A DNA stretch of 33,174 nucleotides, from the NCBI GenBank assembly GCA_016785955.1, contig JAEUWH010000105.1:1-33174 (forward strand), read 5' to 3'. This DNA is from Pseudobdellovibrionaceae bacterium. GTDB lineage: Bacteria > Bdellovibrionota > Bdellovibrionia > Bdellovibrionales > Bdellovibrionaceae. This document shows, in pieces, positions 33,132-33,174 of the stretch (positions within the stretch are counted from its first letter, which is position 1; each line of letters begins with the position of its first letter). Under the pieces are notes generated by a model. That model saw only the letters and a program-made list of their open reading frames with translations, searched no databases and was not told where the DNA came from. Position numbers and translations under genes: made by a program.

Positions 33132-33174
33132 GCACCTGAAACGCAAGAGCGAGATTCGGTGCCTCTAAAGGCAC
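33132..33174 (+). promoter_or_regulatory. two overlapping, mutually exclusive stem-loops at window end
   Basis: GCACC-t-GAA (33132-33140) pairs with TTC-GGTGC (33155-33162), and GTGCCT (33159-33164) pairs with AGGCAC (33169-33174) around a CTAA loop. The two stems share GGTGC, so both cannot form. This resembles an anti-terminator/terminator pair or a structured leader ahead of the next gene. The window stops exactly at the end of the second stem, so any T-run cannot be seen. Confidence 0.35.

Noticed and set aside
33132-33174. cyclic di-GMP/cGAMP (GEMM) riboswitch or tRNA fragment
   Set aside because: ACGCAAGAGC resembles one GEMM core segment, but the 5' half with GGCAAACC is missing upstream; the stem-loop has a 4- or 6-base loop, not a 7-base anticodon loop.

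Overview
The window looks like chromosomal DNA from a predatory or Bdellovibrio-like bacterium (Bdellovibrionota, a lower-GC relative of Bdellovibrio). This is inferred from the gene content: a flgB-flgC-fliE-fliF-fliG-fliH-fliI-fliJ-fliK-flgD run headed by an AMIN/TPR protein and a small Fis-type regulator, many lipoproteins (one with an unusual FQNC lipobox), an extra MotAB set, and a bacterial histone-fold protein. The name rests on recognition, not on a search.

Layout. 122-1293 (minus): a two-gene operon of a heme-oxygenase-like diiron protein and a FeeM/LuxI-like N-acyl transferase. 1443-9052 (minus): a 2340-residue lipoprotein with Ig-like repeats and an NHL propeller, followed by an overlapping small membrane protein. 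9393-13808 (plus): a tightly coupled operon of a PEGA/TPR lipoprotein, MotA-like and MotB-like stator proteins, a 565-residue protein that looks like the last periplasmic domain of FliF joined through one membrane helix to a FliG-like body, and a small outer-membrane barrel. 13851-14243 (minus): a stand-alone receiver protein. 14439-15053 (plus): a Cys-rich lipoprotein. 15122-17942 (minus): a Mla/MCE lipid-transport operon (lipoprotein, MlaE, MlaF, MlaD). 18128-33024 (plus): the flagellar basal-body/export operon, probably driven by a sigma-54 promoter at 18087-18101 and ending here with a zinc-finger plus histone-fold protein.

How the genes fit together. The right-hand block builds the flagellar rod (FlgB, FlgC, FliE), MS ring (FliF), rotor (FliG), export ATPase complex (FliH, FliI, FliJ), hook-length ruler (FliK) and hook cap (FlgD). 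The operon at 9393-13808 contains the minimum parts of a second ion-driven rotary machine: a stator pair and a membrane-anchored FliF/FliG-like rotor, with envelope lipoprotein and barrel partners but no rod, hook or export genes. This candidate non-flagellar (or accessory) motor is the most interesting item in the window. The second is the zinc-finger histone co-transcribed with flgD. The third is the regulator in the flagellar operon, which has the bEBP fold and Fis helix-turn-helix but lacks the GAFTGA loop needed to activate sigma-54 polymerase.

No rRNA, tRNA, CRISPR array, insertion sequence or phage gene was found. The only gene-free stretch above 300 bases is 9053-9392.
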